From Theropithecus gelada (lineage: Eukaryota > Chordata > Mammalia > Primates > Cercopithecidae), in NCBI RefSeq assembly GCF_003255815.1, contig NC_037671.1, positions 153,442,645-153,506,644 of the forward strand: a stretch of 64,000 nt of DNA, read 5' to 3'. Numbering within the stretch: position 1 is the stretch's first letter; every line of letters begins with the position of its first letter. This document shows positions 1 to 10,985 of the stretch, piece by piece. Below the pieces are notes generated by a model. It saw only the letters and a program-made list of their open reading frames with translations, was not told the DNA's origin and searched no databases. The translations under genes and the position numbers were made by a program.

Positions 1-345
1 TGTCATCAGAGACCCAATGCTTGTGAAAGAGCAAAGTCCTGGAAAAGGAAGAGGTTTCTTGTTGGCTAACAAATGAAAGAAAGCACCAGTATTCAGTGTT
101 CCAGAAGAAGGCAGGGCCTGGTTCTGTGGGAAAGAGCAGAAAGACTGAAAGATCAGAGGACAATTCAGCCGGGGGACTACAGAACTGTTCATATCTCCCC
201 GTACTCCTCTAGCCCACTACATATATGAGGAACAGTTGGGAGAGTAACACTAGAAAACACCAAACCCCCACATTTGTATTGTCACACTGCAATACACTCA
301 TTTGGATTTACCAGCAGGGAGGCCAGTGATAAAGATACACATACC
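1..345. other. Unassigned intergenic DNA
   Basis: No repeat family, RNA gene or credible reading frame is recognised. Base composition is ordinary for primate intergenic DNA. It runs into an old L1 3' end. Confidence 0.5.
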
Positions 346-1115
346 AAGGCCAAAAAGCATATCTGTTCACTTAACAATTTGACTGCTAGGAATTTGTCCT
401 AAGGAAAAATACTTGCCATGACCACGGTTTATGCACAAGAACGGTTATTGCAAATAGGAATAATCTAAAGTCCAATCATAAGGGATTACTGAAATATATT
501 TATACCATTATCATGTGATTGCATACAAGGGAGCCTTAAAAATAATCTTGAACAATACTTATTGTCAAGGGAAAATGTTAAAAGAATTCAAGTAAAAAAT
601 GAGACTGTAAAGCATATATCTCCAATGTTGTAAGAATCTAAAATAGAGGAATATATTCATATGATTAAGGGTATATGTACCAAAATGTTAACAGTGGTTA
701 TTCTGGATAGATGGGATTTCTTTTTATGAGTGATATTTTCTTATTTATTCTGTTGCTCACTTCTAAAAAAAAAAAAAATTTTTTTTTTGAGAAGGCTTGC
801 TCTGTCACCCAGAATGGAGTACAGCGGCACAGGATCTCAGGTCACTACAACCTCTGTCTCCTAAGTTCAAGCGATTCTCCTGCCTCAGGCTCCTGAGTAG
901 CTGTGATTACAGGCGCCCATCACCACACTGGCTAATTTTTGTATTTTTAATAGAGACAGGGTTTTACCATGTTGACCAGGCTTGTCTTGAACTTCTGACC
1001 TCAGGTGATCTACCGCCTCGGTCTCCCAAAGTGCTGGGATTACAGACGTGAGCCACTGTGCCCAGCACACTTCTAAAAATTTTTAATAAACATATCCCTT
1101 TTATAGTTAGAAAAT
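346..1115 (+). mobile_element. Old L1 (L1M) 3' end, split by an Alu
   Basis: The text follows the usual L1M 3' region in order: 'actgctaggaatttgtcct', then 'ccaaaatgttaacagtggtt' near 680. An Alu interrupts it at 780-1067, after which the L1 text resumes ('aatttttaataaacatat'). Many substitutions indicate an old element, and no open frame survives. The exact L1M subfamily cannot be read by eye. Confidence 0.7.
780..1067 (-). mobile_element. Alu (S-like), minus strand
   Basis: A T-run is followed by the complement of an Alu (Pol III-derived SINE from 7SL RNA), ending in 'gagccactgtgcccag'. The 12-bp target-site duplication 'cacttctaaaaa' lies at 758-769 and 1068-1079, so this is an L1-mediated insertion into the L1M. 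The short open frames here are Alu translations. Confidence 0.95.
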
Positions 1116-1601
1116 ATTTAATCCAGAGAAGTATCCCTGCTTGAATTTTAGGTATAATTCAGATTATTACTCTTATGTAATTATTCTCAGAATAGTTATT
1201 TACTGGCTTAATTTTAGAGTCAGTGATTTTAGGTAACCTAATATGTGTCTTTAAGATTGTCCCCTTATTATTTAATCACAGAGAACATAATGATATATGA
1301 GTATATATGAGTATATATGAGTCGGAGACATAAATTCCTCTACAAAGTAGAGTTAACATCACTATTCCATAGGCTCTTTTTGAGAAGTAAATGAAATTAA
1401 TTCATGCAAAAAGCCTCATGAAGTGTCATTATCATAGTAATCTTTATTTATTACCTATTAGCAGTGCAGCATGTCTATTATGTTACTGTTTCTTCTTTGC
1501 TTTCACCCATCATGCATGCTTTTCAGAGATTCATATATATTCAGTGTACTTCTAGTTGATTGGATAGATACTGGTGAGCAACATGTTCACCATTCAGCAA
1601 T
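1081..1601. other. Unassigned DNA with a short tandem repeat and a possible MIR scrap
   Basis: At 1291-1322 a 10-bp unit 'gtatatatga' is repeated about three times. Around 1375-1455 the order of words ('aagtaaatgaaattaattcatg', then 'tcatagtaat') resembles the 3' half of a MIR SINE, but divergence makes this weak. The first 35 bases belong to the L1M tail. Confidence 0.4.
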
Positions 1602-1905
1602 TTTCTTTTTTCTTTTTTTTTTTTTTTTGAGTTGGTCTCACTCTGATGCCCAGGCTGGAGTACAGTGGCATGATCTTGGCTCATTGCAACCTCTACCTCC
1701 TGGGTTCAAGTGATTCTTATGCCTCAGTCTCCTTAGTGACTGGGATTATAGGTGCCCACCACCACATCCAGCTAATTTTTGTATTTTTATTGGAGACGGG
1801 GTTTCACCATGTTGATCAGGCTGGTCTCAAACTCCTGACCTCAGGTAATCCACCTGCCTCAGTATCCCAAAGTGCTGGGATTACCGTGAGCCACCACACC
1901 CAGCC
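1602..1905 (-). mobile_element. Alu (S-like), minus strand
   Basis: A T-tract starts at 1602, followed by a near full-length antisense Alu ending 'ccaccacacccagcc'. A small deletion near 1884 removes part of the 'ttacaggcgtgagcc' segment. The two overlapping plus-strand frames of 80 and 112 codons here are Alu antisense translations, not genes. Confidence 0.95.
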
Positions 1906-3280
1906 CAAACAATTTTTATTCCCCCACCTTGCTGAGAAAAATCCTGAAATCTTCAATGATGAGATAGATGAAATCTGTTACTAAAGTTCATATGGCTCCA
2001 CACTATTAAATGCTGTTTGGCTTGCATTTGTCCTCATTTTCATCAGTAGTTGAAGGAAAGTGCCATCCTCTTGGCAAAATATTATAAGATCTATTGATTT
2101 TTATTATTGTGTAAGCTTGTTTCTTGACATAATCAAATTTTGCTCGAATGTATCAACTAAGTAGAAAGCAATTTTTAATGGCTCTGCATTATACTCACAA
2201 GTATACTGTGGATAACACTGGAAAATGGATCAACTAAGGAAAAGATGAGCAAATATAACAGGCACAAATGATGACTTTACATTTATAGTAAAAGTTTCTC
2301 ACACCCATACCTAAACCCAGGAAATTCAGAGGAAGGCTGGTCTTTAGCTGTGAAGCATTTCATTTAACATTTCAATATTGCAATATTTCTAAATAAATAT
2401 CATGTAAGATTCCTATGAATTGCTCTGTGACATCTTACTACCCAGAACTGAGTTGAAAGTAAAAAGGATCTCTGAAGTCATTGAGATATACAATTTTAGT
2501 TTGAAAAATGATTTTTGCATTTATTTTTGCAGTTTTTCTACATCAAAGAAAACTATTGATTAAGCAAACCACACTTATTACAACAGCACAAATGTGCAAC
2601 GTTAAATGGATGTATTAAAATGCAAAACACATACCCTCATATAATTATATAATTACTAGGCTATTAAACCGTAGGTAAGAAACACATAATTTCAGTGGAA
2701 TATTACTAACAGAAAACTTTGTCGTGGGAATTAGAATGATCAACTTTTCAGAGTCTGAATTATTTATTAACAAGGAAAAATTATCAAATGGCTCTTTGCT
2801 TTTCTCATGTTTATAGGGCCATGATGTAAAAAAGAAGCAATATTTAAAGTGTCAAAAGAAGTAGCAAGCTCATGTATACTAAGAATTCAGGATTTTTAAC
2901 TCTCATAATTTATGATCTAGTAACTTTTAAAAATAAAGGAGGACAGGAAGATGTACTCCTGACTTGTGAACCTCAAGTTATTAAACTATCCAAGTAGTGT
3001 TAGTCTCTGTTCAGAGGCAATACATTAAACTTGCTTATGATTTGTTATGCATATTTATGCTGCTGACTGGAACTAGTATGGTTATCTCTGGAAATTTCAC
3101 TTCAAGTTTTTACTGGAAATTCAGAAAAATAAAATAATAACTAATTGTTCTCAATCATATTATATAGGTTTGCTACTACTTCCAAAAATAAGGTAGGTAA
3201 AATACCCTAATTGACCCTCTCGAATAAACTAATAACAGTTTTTAAAATATTTAAACAACTTGAAACATATTAGCTGGCAG
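1906..3280. other. Unassigned AT-rich intergenic DNA
   Basis: About 1.4 kb in which I recognise no repeat family and no reading frame with protein-like character. Very old unrecognised repeats may be present. It contains no poly-A-tailed retrocopy that I could see. Confidence 0.45.
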
Positions 3281-4750
3281 AAAGGAAAGAAATTTTAAAA
3301 GAATAAGCACAAAATGAAAATAGAAACTGTAGAGGTAAGAAAGAACCAAAGCTTGCTTTCACTCTGGAAGACATGGAGCGCAGGGAATAAGAGATAAAGC
3401 CTAGAACCTTTGCAGGATCGATAGTCTTACAGCAGACACTTTCACAAAGCTCAGATTCTAGTGTAAAGATTTAAGAGTGAAGATTAAAGAACCCACAATG
3501 CTGAAGGGGACAGCAAGGAAATTTTCCTGTATCAACTTTTGTTCTGGGATGAAGGGAAAAAGGAATATAAGAATTTATGTCCATAAACCAACCCTTAAGT
3601 AAGCTTGAGGTCCAAATTCCCACTGAGTTGTTCTAAAACACTTAAATGGGGAATTTAGCTTATACTTGTCCAGGGTTGGTAATGCCTTCAGAAAAAATTT
3701 GCAAAAGCAAACTCAATTTCTCTCTGGTGAAATACAACTTCAAATATGCTCTCAAGAATTCACTCATATCAGATTTTCAACTATACGAGTACAGGTTAAA
3801 AAACAACAACTCTCTCTCTTATAACACACACACACATACACACACACACACACGGAAATAAATAAGAGGCCGTATGAGAGAGCCAGATGAAACAGTAGAC
3901 TTCACAATGAGATTAAACACTTTAGACCTTGTTACAAACGCATCTGAAGTTATTGAGGATAACTAAAAATGTGCATACTAACAGAGTACAATTTTCAAAC
4001 AAGTAGAAGGAAAAATGTGATCAAGAAAACCCAACTCCAATCTCAAAAATACAAGAAATGAGTAAAAGTGAAAAAGAAACAGGAAAACAAAAAACTCAGG
4101 TCAATAACAAGTACATATAAAGTTGGTATAAATAAATCCAAACACAGCAGTAGTCACAATGTAATAAATGGGTGAGTCTCTCAAGTGTATCATTTCCAAA
4201 CTAACAGTAGAATGTAATGAAGAAACAAGACTCTAATCCAAAAGAAGACAAAAATTAGTTAAAGCAAAATGAAACAGAAAATATAAACAGAAAACAATAA
4301 AAATACATAAGAAGGTGGCACAAATAAATCCAAATGCAACTGTAATTGAAATAAATATAAATGGTTGAACTAAACTAGTTTCTAATTAACAAAAAATTAT
4401 CAGATTAGAATAAAAAAACTTGCTTCTCATACAAGATAAACTTCATATTACAAAAACATAAAAGTAAAAGGATGAGAAAAACATAGACTAAAAATATATT
4501 AAATCAAAAAAAGCGATGTTATTATAAGACAACATAGACTTTTAAAGCAAAAGGCATTATTAGATATAAAAAGTACTAAACTGGCTGTAAAAATGATTGA
4601 AATGATAGGGGAACAAATCCACTCTTTTAGTAGAAAATTTAAAAATACAACTCTCCAGGAAATGATAGTTCAAGGAGACAAAATAAAAAGTGAAGATACA
4701 GAGCATTGATATGTTTGATCAAATAGACAGAATGATGCTCCAAAGGCATC
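3281..4750 (+). mobile_element. Ancient L1-like (L1M or HAL1) remnant
   Basis: From about 4330 to 4740 the word order matches the end of the L1 ORF2 endonuclease region: 'aataaatataaatggttgaa', 'taaaagtaaaaggatg', 'agacttttaaagcaaaaggc'. The upstream 3281-4330 is A-rich and probably part of the same or a related element, but much less certain. Frames are destroyed. A diverged duplicated segment (about 4080-4170 and 4290-4375) lies inside. Confidence 0.5.
3824..3853. repeat. (CA)n microsatellite
   Basis: A CA dinucleotide tract with one T interruption ('cacatacaca'), preceded by a short CT run at 3811-3819. It is likely length-polymorphic. Confidence 0.95.
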
Positions 4751-5316
4751 CTAATGGACTCTGCTTGGATGGACTCGGTATGAGATAGTTCATCATTCAC
4801 CACTGATCTGCATTACCTTTGTTATATATGTTTTCCATAAGTATGTAGATCTATCTCTAAGCTATCCTCTGTTTATAGCTGCATTGAAATAATAGCGACA
4901 TAATTGTTAAATTTTTTTAAATAAAAACAGTGGTAGGACAGTATTTTCAACAGCCATGAGGCATGACACTTGTAAGCAGAATATAGCTGAATGAATGTAT
5001 ATGCATATATATTTTTGCATTACTTTATGGATTTGACATGTAAATATAATCTTTTCGTTTATTTCAACATTAGCATAATTAAATAATGATCATTTAAAAT
5101 TCAATTCTATAATTTTTAGTATTTGTCTTGCACCACAAAATAATAAAAATCTTTGCATGATTTTCCCATAGAACAATCTACAACATGTCCATATCTTGTT
5201 ATTTTAGTTAAGAATTTTGATTTCCCTACTTTTAAAATACAAAATTAGTATTTATACAGGTAGTTAATTTACTAGGTAATTTAATCAAATTTACTGCTCT
5301 TTTGTTTTCATTTCTT
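4751..5316. other. Unassigned AT-rich DNA
   Basis: No repeat family or gene recognised. It is bounded on the right by the start of an MLT2-type LTR. Confidence 0.45.
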
Positions 5317-5976
5317 GTGATAATTTTATGCATCAGCTAGACTGCTTTAAGGGATGCATATGACTGGTAAAACATTATTTCTGGATAAGGGTGTTTCCTG
5401 AAGAGGTTAGCATTTGAATCACTGGAGTAAATAAGGGAGATCTACACTCAATAAGGTGGATGGGCATCATCTAATCTGTTAAGGGACAATTAAATAGAAC
5501 AAAAAGGAGAAGGAAATGCAAACCCTGGCTTTCTCCTGCAGCTAGGACATTCCCTTTCCCTTGGACATTGAAGCTTCTGGTTTCCTTAGAATTCCACTGG
5601 GACATACAAACCACTTTCCTGCGAACTCCACCATCTTTGGCCTCAAACTGGGAGTTAAACCATCAGCTCCCCTGGTTCTCAGGTCTTTGGACTTGGACTG
5701 CATTACACCACTGGCTTTCCTGGTTCTCCAGCTTACAGATAGCACATAATGGGACATCCTGATCTCCATAATCATGTGAGCCTATTAGCATAATAAATTT
5801 CCTCTTATATATGTGTGTGTATGCATATATATACATATATATGTATGTTCTGTTGCATAGATATATACACACATATGTATATCTGTGTCATATATTCATG
5901 CATGTATGTTTATATACATATATATATATAGGTAAAATAGACTGTTGGTTTTGTTTATCTGATAACCCTAATATTC
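5317..5976 (+). mobile_element. MLT2B-type LTR (ERVL)
   Basis: Begins 'tgtgataattttatgcatca' and follows the MLT2 LTR through 'aatagaacaaaaagg', a run of 'cttggact' and 'cctggttctc' phrases, 'ctccataatcatgtgagcc', 'taataaatttcctct' and a terminal 'ataaccctaatattctgac'. An AT/TG tract at 5805-5933 has expanded near the polyadenylation region. It is a solitary LTR of an ancient ERVL-class element. I could not see a clear target duplication. Confidence 0.8.
5805..5933. repeat. AT/TG-rich low-complexity tract
   Basis: Alternating 'tatatg', 'acatat' and 'gtgtgt' words inside the 3' part of the MLT2B LTR. Two short open frames cross it and are meaningless. Confidence 0.85.
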
Positions 5977-6310
5977 TGACTTACCACCTTTTCACTATTC
6001 CTTTGATATAGTTCATGGATAAATTTTCTTTTGGAGAATAACTACTGGGTAAAAGATTTTAGATGTTACATGTCAGAAAACATTTCTATTTTGCCTTCAC
6101 TCTTGAATAACATTTTAGTTAAGTATAAATTCTATGTTGATCGTTTTCTTTTTCTCCCTTCCGTCTTTCCTTGAATATAATTATTCTGTATAATTTTGAA
6201 GTACATTGTTGCAGATGAGAAGTCTACCTTCTATCTCACTGTCATTTGTATATAATTTTTTGTTTGGCTCTGGTAGATTTTAGGATTGTCACTTTTTCCT
6301 TGATGTTCTT
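5977..6310 (-). mobile_element. Old L1M fragment (antisense ORF1 region)
   Basis: Words such as 'gatgagaagtctacct', 'tttgtttggctctggtaga' and 'taaattctatgttgatcg' match the antisense of an L1M ORF1 3' region (compare the clearer copies near 44300 and 49650). Heavily diverged. Confidence 0.5.
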
Positions 6311-7010
6311 GTGGGGACAGAATGGTGCAATACCTTTCCTTGCCCATCAGAAGGATCATAGCCCACACTCCTATGACAAAAGATAGGTTAACAAGAGCAT
6401 AACAAATTTATTTAATCAACATTTTACATGACACAGCAGCCTTCAGGAATGCAGAGCTCAAAAGGCCCAGGAAAAACCGTTTTTATGCTTAGGCTCAATG
6501 AAGAATAGACAACCATCTAGAAATGTAACTGGAAAAAGGTACGATCTAGTGATAGCAGAGCGAGGGGAAAAGTTCACCAAGGCCTGTCTGTTCAGTTTCT
6601 TCTTGGCCTCTCTGTGTAGCATTTCTTCCTCCTGGGTATATTGCAGGACTCCTCTGGAATGAGAGTTTTATGACCTATTATCAGACAAGGTAGGTCAGAG
6701 AACATTTTTATGGCCCGCTTCTACAGAAGAAGGTGGGAGAAGGTTATAGTAATGTTTCTAGATTTTATGGTTTGCTTTGGAGGAGAAGGGTTCTAGTTTC
6801 TATGACTCGCTTTGGTAAAGAGAAACTGGTTTCTATGATTCGCTTTAGGGGAAAGGGAGGGACAGGAGACAGGAGACAGTAGAAAGTCAGAGAGAGACTT
6901 GGCTGCTTCTGAGGCCCTCCGAGGCCCTCCAGACTCCTTAAGTTCAGAGTACTCAGCAGGCTAAAGTGCCACACTATGGAGTATTATTTTCTCAGCCCCA
7001 GTACTTAAGT
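6311..7010 (-). mobile_element. ERV1-like LTR, first of two related copies
   Basis: It shares its whole layout with 10036-10985: 'aaatttattta' followed by 'acattttacatgacac', 'agccttcag', 'aaggcctgt', 'tgacctattatcag', 'ttatggcccgcttc' and 'gtgccaca'. On the minus strand 'aataaa' followed by U5-like sequence gives the orientation. The family name is uncertain (MER4/MER61-like group). No internal retroviral sequence is attached. Confidence 0.6.
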
Positions 7011-7276
7011 GTCAGCCCACTGTGTATATGTATGGAGTTTGCCAACAAATCAGAATACAGTAGTCCCGTCTTATTTGCAGGGAATACATCCCAAGACGCC
7101 CTGTGGATGCCTGAATGGCACAGAGTATCAAAGAACCCCATATATATTATGATTTTTCCTATCAAACATTTCTACAAAAAAGTTTAATTCATAAGTTAGC
7201 CACAGTAAGAGATTATCAGCAATAACTAACAATGAAATAAAACAATTATAACAATCTTCAGAATGGCACACAATCT

Positions 7277-7633
7277 TGTTGGGGTCCGCGTGTTTCCTAA
7301 ACAAAGGAATGAACACACAAGACAACACAAGACAAGACAAACATGGCGGCTGCCTCGAATGGCACGCTCCACTTTATTTTATATAGTCGTTTGTGGAATG
7401 TTGCCAAGTCACAAGACACATTGTTGTTTTTCTGACCTTTCCCTGACTTTCTGGATTTTCAAGATGTTTACATATAAACAGGCCCCCAACGCCCTGCTTC
7501 GTTTGCAAGAGCAGGACTTATTGGGAACGCCCTGCTTCGTTTGCAAGAGCAGGACTTGTCCGAACGCCCTGCTTCGTTTGCGAGAGCAGGATTTATGGGG
7601 AACACCCTGTTTGTGAGCACGTAGTCCTCTACA
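7277..7633 (-). mobile_element. Solo LTR (357 bp) with triplicated motif
   Basis: Starts 'tgttggggtccgcg' and ends 'cctctaca', flanked by the 5-bp duplication 'aatct' (7272-7276 and 7634-7638). It lies inside a Tigger-like element. Read on the minus strand it has a TATA/poly-A block 'actatataaaataaag' at about 7376-7391, so the LTR points left. Three 37-38 bp repeats sit in the U3-equivalent part. The family was not recognised; the size and repeats suggest a relatively young betaretrovirus-like or lineage-specific LTR. Confidence 0.75.
7491..7620. repeat. 37-38 bp tandem repeat, 3.5 copies, in LTR U3
   Basis: Units begin at 7491, 7529 and 7566, with a partial fourth at 7604. Each has 'gccctgcttcgtttgc' then 'agagcagga', so each unit contains an inverted repeat (CCTGCT ... 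AGCAGG). Repeats of this kind in U3 are typically enhancer elements. Confidence 0.9.
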
Positions 7634-7735
7634 AATCTAATATGTAATTTTTTATTTCTGGAATTTTCCATTTAAAGTTTTTGAACTGCAGTTGACTAGC
7701 AGTAAGTGAAACCACAGATTGGGAAACCATGGAAA

Positions 7736-7971
7736 ATTCTGGAGCATTCTCAAGCAGTTATCGCTTCAATATTCTATCTCTACCAGCCTTTCCCATTAAG
7801 GAAGAGTTTTAGCCTTTCAACCTACCTTCTATACTTCTCAATTACATTTCTATGTTTATTCTAGCTTCTCTGAACTGTATGCAAGATGAGTTCCATCCTT
7901 ATGTCATCTCCCTAGTCATTCTGTAGTAGTTACCATTTTTATATTAATCATATGTATTGAATTTTATTTTA
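7736..7971. other. Unassigned spacer
   Basis: Short unrecognised AT-rich segment between the Tigger-like element and the next LTR. It ends in 'atgg', which may be the left target duplication of that LTR. Confidence 0.4.
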
Positions 7972-7975
7972 ATGG

Positions 7976-8437
7976 TATAGCATGTCGAGCTGCAGACAAA
8001 ACCCCTCAGACACCAAGTTAAAGAAGGAAGGGGTTTATTCGGCTGGGGGTGTCCACAAGACTCCTGTCTCAAGAGCCCAGCCCCCTGAGTGAGCAATTCC
8101 TGTCCCTTTTAAGGGCTCACAACTCTGAGGGGGTGCATGTGAGAGGGTCATGATTGATTGAGCAAGGAGCGGGTACGTGACTGGGGGCTGCATGCACCGG
8201 TAATTAGATTGGAACAAAACAAGATAGGGATATTCACAGTGCATTTCTATACAATGTCTGTAATCTACAGATAACAGAACCGATTAGATCAGGGGTCGAT
8301 CTTTAACTACCAGGCCCAGGGTACAGCGCCGGGCTGTCTGCCTGTAGACTTCATTTCTGCCTTTTAGTTTTTACTTCTTCATTCTTTGGAGGCAGAACTT
8401 GGGCATAAGATGATATGAGGGGTGGTCTCCTCCCTTA
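7976..8437 (-). mobile_element. Solo ERV1-class LTR, minus strand
   Basis: The minus strand carries a TATA-like 'agcccttaaaagggac' and a poly-A signal in 'gccgaataaacccc', followed by a U5 ending near 7976. Possible 4-bp target duplication 'atgg' at 7972-7975 and 8438-8441. The sequence is GC-rich and little diverged relative to its surroundings. Family not assigned. The 69-codon minus frame here is LTR sequence, not a gene. Confidence 0.65.
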
Positions 8438-8511
8438 ATGGCATTGTTTTTTTTTTTTTCAGGATGTTTAAACGATCTTTCTATATTCTCGATAGATTTC
8501 TTAAGATTCTC

Positions 8512-8841
8512 TATTTTTTTTCTTTTCTTCTCTTCTCTTTTCTTTCTTTCTTTTTTTTCCCAGACAGGGTCTCACTCTGTCACCCAGGCTTCAATGCAGT
8601 GATGCGATCATGACTCAGTGCAGCCTTGACCTCCCGGGCTTAGGTGATTCTCCTACCTAAACTCCTGGGTAGCTGGGACGATAGTTATGGGCCACCACAC
8701 TAGCTAATTTTTTGTACTTTTGGTAGAGATGGGGTTTTGCCATGTTGCCCCGGCTGGTCCTGAACTCCTGGCCTCAAGCCATCTACCCACCTCAGCCTCA
8801 CAAAGTGCTGAAATTACAGGCATGAACTACCATGCCTGGCC
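8512..8841 (-). mobile_element. Old Alu (J-like), minus strand
   Basis: A pyrimidine-rich tail (8512-8561) is followed by an antisense Alu with many changes ('gcagccttgacctcccgggc', 'gatagttatgggccacc', 'ccatgcctggcc'). The 'tgcagccttgacctcc' wording points to the oldest Alu class. Confidence 0.9.
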
Positions 8842-9250
8842 TGGATTTCTAAATTTTATAATTTGTTAAATTTAAAGCAACCTAGACCTCCTTTTTCCCT
8901 TGAAAATCTTCAACATATTTATTTAAAAATCCTTATCCCAATTTTTTTACAAGTTTAAATTAATTGGAATGAATTTACATTTTAATTGTTGACTTTTCTT
9001 AGCTGTGTTTTGATATTATGTTTTTATGTGTTTTCTAATTATCACTGTTTCTCTTTCTCTCTCTTTCCCTCCCTCCCTCGCTTCCTCTCCTACTTCCTCC
9101 CACCCTAACCAGCAGTCTGAATTTGTTTCTGGCTAGCCCTCTGATTCTTCAATTGAGAACCAGGTCAGGAAATGTTATATAAATTCATAAACCCAGTGAT
9201 TGGTATAGTTTAGCTTCTTGTCATAATTCTTGTATATTTTTGTCTATTTT
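8842..9250. other. Unassigned DNA with a polypyrimidine tract
   Basis: AT-rich unrecognised DNA. 9048-9105 is an almost pure C/T tract ('ctctttctctctctttccct' and onward) that could form triplex DNA. Confidence 0.5.
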
Positions 9251-9530
9251 CTTTTTTTTTTTTTTTTTTTTTTTTGAGACGGAGTCTCGCTCTGTAGCCC
9301 AGGCTGGAGAGCGTGGCATAATCTCGGCTCACTGCAAGCTCCCCCTCCGGGGTTCATGCCATTCTCCTGCCTCAGTCTCCTGAGTAGCTGGGACTACAGG
9401 CTCCTGCAACCACGCCCGGCTAATTTTTTGTATTTTTTTTTTTTTCTTTTTACTGGAGACGGGGTTTCACCGTGTTAGCCATGATGGTCTTGATCTCCTG
9501 ACCTCGTGATCTGCCCACCTCAGCCTCCCC
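9251..9530 (-). mobile_element. AluY-like, minus strand, 5'-truncated
   Basis: A 27-base T-run, then antisense Alu with 'gagacggagtctcgctctg' and 'tcaccgtgttagcc'. It stops at 'cacctcagcctccc', so about the first 40 bases of the Alu are missing. A T-rich expansion lies in the middle at 9437-9452. Confidence 0.93.
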
Positions 9531-10035
9531 TGAAACATCAGTGTCTTACAATGTTTTGCATTTATATTCCATTTCTGATCAATGGAGATACTTACTCCAT
9601 TTGGATTTGAGTTTGGCTATGCAATTTTGTTTCTCTATATTTTATCTGCTGGTATCATGGAGACGGGTTTATCAAAGGGTGTATGAATGCTTTGTTCTAT
9701 TTTGACCTGGATATCAATTTATTCATCTTACTATTCAGTTTTTCATCATCCTTTTCTGCCTTGACCCATATTTTGTCTTCTTGACACTGTGATAATTTTT
9801 GAAAGTTTGCCACAGGTCTTTAAGCTGCTTTTTAATTTGTTTAGCGTCTGGCTATTGAATTGCAAGTCTTTGCCACCCTTCCAGGTGTACTTCTATTATT
9901 CTTGTAGCTGCAATTTCGCTGTTTCTTGGTCCTCTGCATTATACTCTGTGCCGTAGCCCATTCTTCTCTTACACTCTTCTGTTATGTTCTGCATTTTTTT
10001 CTCAAATGCACTGGAGGGGAGAAAAAAAATAACAT
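9531..10035. other. Unassigned intergenic DNA
   Basis: Nothing recognised apart from AT-rich single-copy-looking sequence between an Alu and an LTR. Confidence 0.45.
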
Positions 10036-10985
10036 CTTTTCCTTACCTACTGGTAGGTTAATGGCTGAGGCACCTGTAATAAAAGCCAGATTAATGAGAA
10101 AAGCATACAAATTTATTTACTGTTTTACATGACACGGGAGCCTTCAGAAATGACCTGAAGAAACAGGGAAACCTGTGTATTTTTTTACTCAGATTTTTAA
10201 TGCTCAGGCTTGATGAAGAATGTACAGTTGTAGGGAAGTGTGATTGGACAAAGTGGGTATGATTTAATAATAATAAACTGGGAGGAATTTAGCAAGGCCT
10301 GTTTGTTCTGATTCTTCTTTGTGTCCCTATGTCTTCAGAGGTAAGTGTGGAGTCCTAATTAGGGAAAAGGAGTCAGACTGGCAGGAGCAGGAAAAAGCAG
10401 AAAGAAAAAGAAGATATGCTCTAAGTTGTTTTTCATGGTCCAGAACACACAGCCCTCCTGCACAAATAATTCATAATCTTCCTGTACCCAACTATTGCCA
10501 AACCCTCGGCCGAAATAAAAATTTAAGTTAGCTCACTGCAACCTTGGCGTTATCAGTATTGCACAAAACCCTCTTCAGCCCACAGCACAAGCACCATCCT
10601 ACGAAGTCCTCAGCAAGCCTTTGTTTCCCTGCAGTCAGTTCCTATCTTGCTGACTTGCCCATTACACCCTTGCAACATATTTCCATACTTCTAATAAGTC
10701 TGCTGTTCTTTACCTACAACTGTTTTAGTAAATTCTTTTTACTGCTTGTGTGACACTGGCCCCAGATAGTCGTGACCTGTGACAATAAGGATGTTCTTTT
10801 CTTCTGGGTATGAAGAGGGCACCCCGGAATGAGGGCCTATGACCTACTTCAAAGAAAGATCGAGAATTATTTTATGGCCTGCTTCAGAGGAAAATGTTGG
10901 GAGAAAATCAGAGAGACTGTCCTGCTTCTGCTGTTTTCTTAAATGCCACAGTGCCATATTTTTGGGGTAGTGTGTGTCCTGAGCT
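10036..10985 (-). mobile_element. ERV1-like LTR, second related copy, split by another LTR
   Basis: Related along its length to 6311-7010: 'aaatttatttactgttttac', 'atgacacgggagccttcag', 'gcaaggcctgtttgttctg', then after the inserted LTR 'cttctgggtatgaagagg', 'tatgacctacttc', 'ttatggcctgcttcag' and 'gccacagtgccata'. Orientation matches the first copy. Interrupted at 10346-10784. Confidence 0.6.
10346..10784 (+). mobile_element. Solo LTR nested in an older LTR
   Basis: Begins 'tgtggagtcctaattaggg' and ends 'cgtgacctgtgaca', giving TG...CA ends. The flanks 'gtaag' (10341-10345) and 'ataag' (10785-10789) share 'taag', fitting the 4-bp duplication typical of gammaretrovirus-like ERV1 elements. 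Comparison with the related LTR at 6311-7010 shows the host sequence is continuous without it. Family name not certain. Confidence 0.75.

Larger units (their letters stand above)
7052..7735 (+). mobile_element. Tigger-type DNA transposon, split by an LTR
   Basis: Left end 'acagtagtcccgtcttattt' then 'gtggatgcctgaatggcac', 'atatattatgatttttcct', 'cacagtaagagattatcag'. After the LTR insertion it resumes with 'tggaattttccatttaaag' and ends 'aaccacagattgggaaacc'. The terminal segments are complementary, as expected of a Tc1/mariner-class non-autonomous element. No transposase frame. Confidence 0.75.

Noticed and set aside
7491..7620. Possible CRISPR-like array (three regularly spaced repeats)
   Set aside because: The repeats are contiguous tandem units without spacers, inside an LTR with target duplications in a primate genome.
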